Both the position numbers and the translations under genes were made by a program. Below, piece by piece: positions 55,330 through 57,879 of a DNA stretch of 57,879 bases. How positions within the stretch are numbered: position 1 is the first letter of the stretch; every line of letters starts with the position of its first letter. Under the pieces are notes generated by a model that saw nothing but the letters and a program-made list of their open reading frames with translations, was not told the origin of the DNA and made no database searches. The DNA lies in the IMG/VR virus record IMGVR_UViG_3300046011_002458, positions 1 to 57,879 of that record. One strand, 5' to 3'. The DNA comes from a virus.

Positions 55330-55536
55330 ATGGCAACACGTATCTACGCCGTCCAAGCCGGTGACATTTTTAAGCTGGTCGAGGCTGGCAGCAAACAAGC
55401 TGCTTTGCGCCACGTCGCCAAAGACCTGATCACCGTCGAGGTGGCCACCCAGAAAACCCTGGTGGGTGCCATGACCGATGGCGTAAAGGTCGAGCAAGCC
55501 GGGGCTGAAGAGCCCGAGGCTGCGACCGCCGAGTAA
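55330..55536 (+). CDS. Small protein in the recombination block
   Basis: The 68-residue product starts MATRIYAVQAGDIFKLVEAGSKQAALRHVA, resembling small phage proteins that accompany recombinases. Unknown function. Confidence 0.6.
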   Translation: MATRIYAVQAGDIFKLVEAGSKQAALRHVAKDLITVEVATQKTLVGAMTDGVKVEQAGAEEPEAATAE

Positions 55537-55595
55537 TCAGCCTGTGCCCTCGCGTGCGGGGGCATGGATTGTTTATTCACCACGGAGAAATCCCA

Positions 55596-56666
55596 ATGGC
55601 AGCACTGCCCGAGCCGGTCCACACGACCGTCAACATGATCTACACCGCATACGAGAACGATGCGGACGATGGCAACCGCCCTCACCTGGGTGCCAGCCTG
55701 ATTGGCCACGCCTGCGAGCGCTACCTGTGGATGACCTTTCGCTGGGTCGACAGCAAGAAGTTTCCCGGCCGCATGCTGCGCCTGTTCGAGACAGGCAGCT
55801 TGGCCGAGGCACGCTTCGTGGCCAACCTCAAGCGCATCGGCGTCGAGGTCCACGACACCACGCCAGACGGTAAGCAGTGGCGAGTGTCCGCCCTGGGTGG
55901 CCACTTCGCCGGCAGCATGGACGGCGCAGGCCGTGGCTTCCCCGAGGCCCCCAAGACCTGGGCCGTGATCGAGTTCAAGACGCACAGCGAAAAATCCTTT
56001 ACCGATCTGGTAAAGAAAAAAGTGCAGGCGGCCAAGCCCCAGCACTACGCCCAGATGCAGGTCTACATGGGCGAGACCGGCATGGAGCGCGCCATGTACA
56101 TGGCCGTCAACAAGAACACCGACGAGCTCTACTGCGAGTGGGTCCACTTCGACCCGGTCGAGTACGCCAAGCTGAAGGCCCGCGCTGAGCGGGTGATCCG
56201 CGCCGCCGAGCCGCCGCTGCGCGTGAGCAACGACCCGTCGTGGTTCGTGTGCAAGATGTGCGACTTCGCCGAGCACTGTCACGGCGAGAAGGCCCCGGCC
56301 GTCAACTGCCGCACCTGCGCGCACAGCACCCCGATGACCGGCGCAGAAGGTGGGCAGTGGCATTGCGCAAAGATGGATGAGGCTCAGTGCGACGAGTCGA
56401 TTGACGACTCAACCATGCGCACCGGGTGCCCCGATCACCGCTACATCCCCATCCTGCTCGAGCGCTTCGGTAAGCAGGTCGACTATGTCAATGGTGATGT
56501 GGTCTACGAGGGCGAGGCCGGGCGCTTTGCCAACGGCGACCCCACCAACGGCGCGCTGGCATCGCAGGAGATCCGCGACTGCGAGCAGAAGGTCATGTTG
56601 CCCGATGCGTACCGCATCAAGTGCGAGCTCATGGGCCAGGGCATTGACGCGAAGGTGGTCTCATGA
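55596..56666 (+). CDS. Cas4/RecB-like nuclease with iron-sulfur cysteines
   Basis: The 356-residue PD-(D/E)xK nuclease shows the catalytic residues Asp109 and Glu126-Lys128 in SMDGAGRG and AVIEFKTH. Cys40 with Cys219, Cys222 and Cys228 (CKMCDFAEHC) make a Cas4/AddB-type iron-sulfur site; a second Cys-rich segment lies at about 240-300. It would resect DNA ends to feed the Sak4/SSB pair. The start at 55596 has CGGAG upstream. Confidence 0.88.
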   Translation: MAALPEPVHTTVNMIYTAYENDADDGNRPHLGASLIGHACERYLWMTFRWVDSKKFPGRMLRLFETGSLAEARFVANLKRIGVEVHDTTPDGKQWRVSALGGHFAGSMDGAGRGFPEAPKTWAVIEFKTHSEKSFTDLVKKKVQAAKPQHYAQMQVYMGETGMERAMYMAVNKNTDELYCEWVHFDPVEYAKLKARAERVIRAAEPPLRVSNDPSWFVCKMCDFAEHCHGEKAPAVNCRTCAHSTPMTGAEGGQWHCAKMDEAQCDESIDDSTMRTGCPDHRYIPILLERFGKQVDYVNGDVVYEGEAGRFANGDPTNGALASQEIRDCEQKVMLPDAYRIKCELMGQGIDAKVVS

Positions 56667-56845
56667 AATGCGCTGACTGCAAATTCTTTTCGCCCCACAT
56701 CGAGCACGAGTGCTTTGGCACCTGCACGTTCACGTTCCCGCCACAACTGCAAGAGCCCGCGAACAACTTCGCGTCGAGCACGCGAACGGACAACGGATGC
56801 GACCTGGGCCAGCCCAAGGACGCGGACAGCAAGGCGGTGGACTGA
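56663..56845 (+). CDS. Small Cys-rich putative zinc protein
   Basis: The 60-residue product starts MKCADCKFFSPHIEHECFGTC with five cysteines and two histidines in the first half. ATG 56663 overlaps the nuclease stop. It is of the same type as the protein at 919-1119, so two Cys-rich mini-proteins flank the helicase. Unknown function. Confidence 0.6.
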   Translation: MKCADCKFFSPHIEHECFGTCTFTFPPQLQEPANNFASSTRTDNGCDLGQPKDADSKAVD

Positions 56846-57879
56846 TGCTGATACCCCGCCCCTACCAATCCAAAGTTGTCGAGGACCTGTGGTCCTACTT
56901 CAACACCCACCCTGACGGTAACCCCGTCGTCGAGGCCTGCGTTGGTGCAGGCAAGTCGATGATGGTGGCCATGATCGCGCAGCGTGCCATGCAGGAGTAC
57001 CCAGGCACCCGCATCGTCGTGATCGTGCCAAGCAAAGAGCTGCTGGTGCAGAACGTGCAGGAGCTCTACACCGTCTGGCCCGAGGCCAGCGCCGGCATCT
57101 ATTCGGCCGCCGTCGGGCGCAAGCAACTGGGCTATGACCTGACCTACGCCACGATCGGCAGCATCTACAAGCAAGCCGCCGTGATGGGCCGCGTGGACCT
57201 GATCCTGGCCGACGAGTGCCACGGCATCGCGACGTCCGACACTGGCATGTGGCGCAAGCTGATTGCCGACCTGCGCCTGTACGGCAGCCCCGCCCGCGTG
57301 GTGGGCCTGACAGGCACCCCATTCAGGGGCAACGGTGTCTGGCTCACGCACGGCGAAGACCCGCTGTTCACGCACATCTGCAGCCGCGTGACCATCAAGG
57401 AGCTGCTGGACCTGGGCTTCCTGTCACCGCTCACGACGGTGCCGACCGAGACCCACATCGACACCAGCGCCGTGCGGACCGTGGCCGGCGACTACAACCT
57501 GCAAGACCTGGCCAAGGTGTCAGACAAAGATGAGGTGGTGCAGGCCGCGTGCGACGAGATCGTCGTCATGGGAGCGCCTCGAAAGAAGTGGCTTGTGTTT
57601 GCCGTCAATGTGGCACACGCCGAGCACGTCTGCGCCGCCTTGCTGCAGCGTGGCGTGCCCACCGCCGTGGTGACCGGAGACACGCCTGCCGCGACGCGCG
57701 ATGCGGCGATCGCAGCGTACCGCCGGGGAGACCTCCGGTGCCTTGTCAATGTGTCCGTGCTGACCACCGGCTTCAACGTCAGGGACATCGATTTCCTGGT
57801 GCTGCTGCGCGCCACCAAGAGCCCGGTCCTGTATGTGCAGATCCTGGGCCGAGCACTGCGCACGGCCGACGGCAAGACC
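56845..57879 (+). CDS. DEAD/DEAH-box helicase, N-terminal part (continues at 1-711)
   Basis: The 5' 345 codons of the helicase include the N-terminal Q-like segment, Walker A ACVGAGKS (31-38), motif II DECH (123-126), motif III-like VVGLTGTPFRG (about 152-162) and the start of domain 2. Coding continues in frame through the terminal repeat to the start of the window. Superfamily 2 helicases in this position unwind recombination intermediates or stalled forks. Confidence 0.92.
   Translation, partial: MLIPRPYQSKVVEDLWSYFNTHPDGNPVVEACVGAGKSMMVAMIAQRAMQEYPGTRIVVIVPSKELLVQNVQELYTVWPEASAGIYSAAVGRKQLGYDLTYATIGSIYKQAAVMGRVDLILADECHGIATSDTGMWRKLIADLRLYGSPARVVGLTGTPFRGNGVWLTHGEDPLFTHICSRVTIKELLDLGFLSPLTTVPTETHIDTSAVRTVAGDYNLQDLAKVSDKDEVVQAACDEIVVMGAPRKKWLVFAVNVAHAEHVCAALLQRGVPTAVVTGDTPAATRDAAIAAYRRGDLRCLVNVSVLTTGFNVRDIDFLVLLRATKSPVLYVQILGRALRTADGKT
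57754..57879. repeat. Right copy of terminal direct repeat (assembly overlap)
   Basis: Identical to 4-129; see the left copy. Confidence 0.9.

Noticed and set aside
55536-55596. Terminator in the gap after 55536
   Set aside because: A GC-rich imperfect hairpin is present, but no T-run follows on either strand.
1-57879. CRISPR array or insertion sequence
   Set aside because: No regularly spaced direct repeats and no transposase or terminal inverted repeats were seen; the only short tandem repeats are coding repeats in the tail fibre.

Overview
The window is the almost complete genome of a temperate, podovirus-like tailed phage of a GC-rich proteobacterium, most likely a betaproteobacterium (inference from GC-rich codon use and the style of the tRNA-Cys attachment site). 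The first ~126 bases (4-129) are repeated exactly at the end (57754-57879) and the helicase gene reads in frame across the join. This makes it a circular or circularly permuted genome of about 57,750 unique bases with an assembly overlap.

Layout. A plus-strand early region runs from the repressor (46547-46891) through about 20 small genes of unknown function (47.0-52.3 kb), a recombination/replication block (Sak4-like ATPase, DUF669 SSB-like protein, Cas4/RecB-like nuclease, DEAD-type helicase; 53.1-57.9 kb and 1-711), then DUF4224 + tyrosine integrase + an attP that matches the 3' half of a tRNA-Cys (2882-2936), and finally a small operon (3084-5416) with a gp49-like protein, a DUF2829/Tad2-like protein and a MazG-like hydrolase. 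A bidirectional terminator at 5419-5441 closes it. Everything from 46437 down to 5442 is on the minus strand: Cro-like regulator, prim-pol/DUF3987 replication protein, RusA resolvase and a dense chain of small overlapping genes (38.3-43.3 kb), terminase, portal, scaffold, N4-gp56-type capsid, tail adaptor and nozzle, two tail-fibre cassettes, lysis genes (GH19 endolysin, holin), internal virion proteins, and a 3213-residue polyvalent protein.

Regulation is the most striking aspect. A short element, TATCACAATG or its palindromic form TTCACAATTGTGAT, occurs more than 20 times, nearly always between genes and nearly always pointing in the direction of transcription. In at least ten places it sits in the spacer of a recognisable sigma70 promoter immediately before the -10; elsewhere it lies just before a ribosome binding site. 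Together with the divergent HTH pair at 46.2-46.9 kb this looks like a genome-wide repressor regulon, similar in idea to the stoperators of mycobacteriophage L5. Several early promoters also share a 5' leader hairpin with compensatory base changes, placed just before the ribosome binding site.

How it works together: on integration the repressor would silence the divergent Cro/primase operon and the early plus-strand cassettes; on induction the prim-pol protein and recombination block replicate the DNA, small early proteins meet host defences (Tad2-like is the only one with a known family role), terminase packages DNA into an N4-gp56-like head, and internal proteins including the giant polyvalent protein are presumably ejected into the host.
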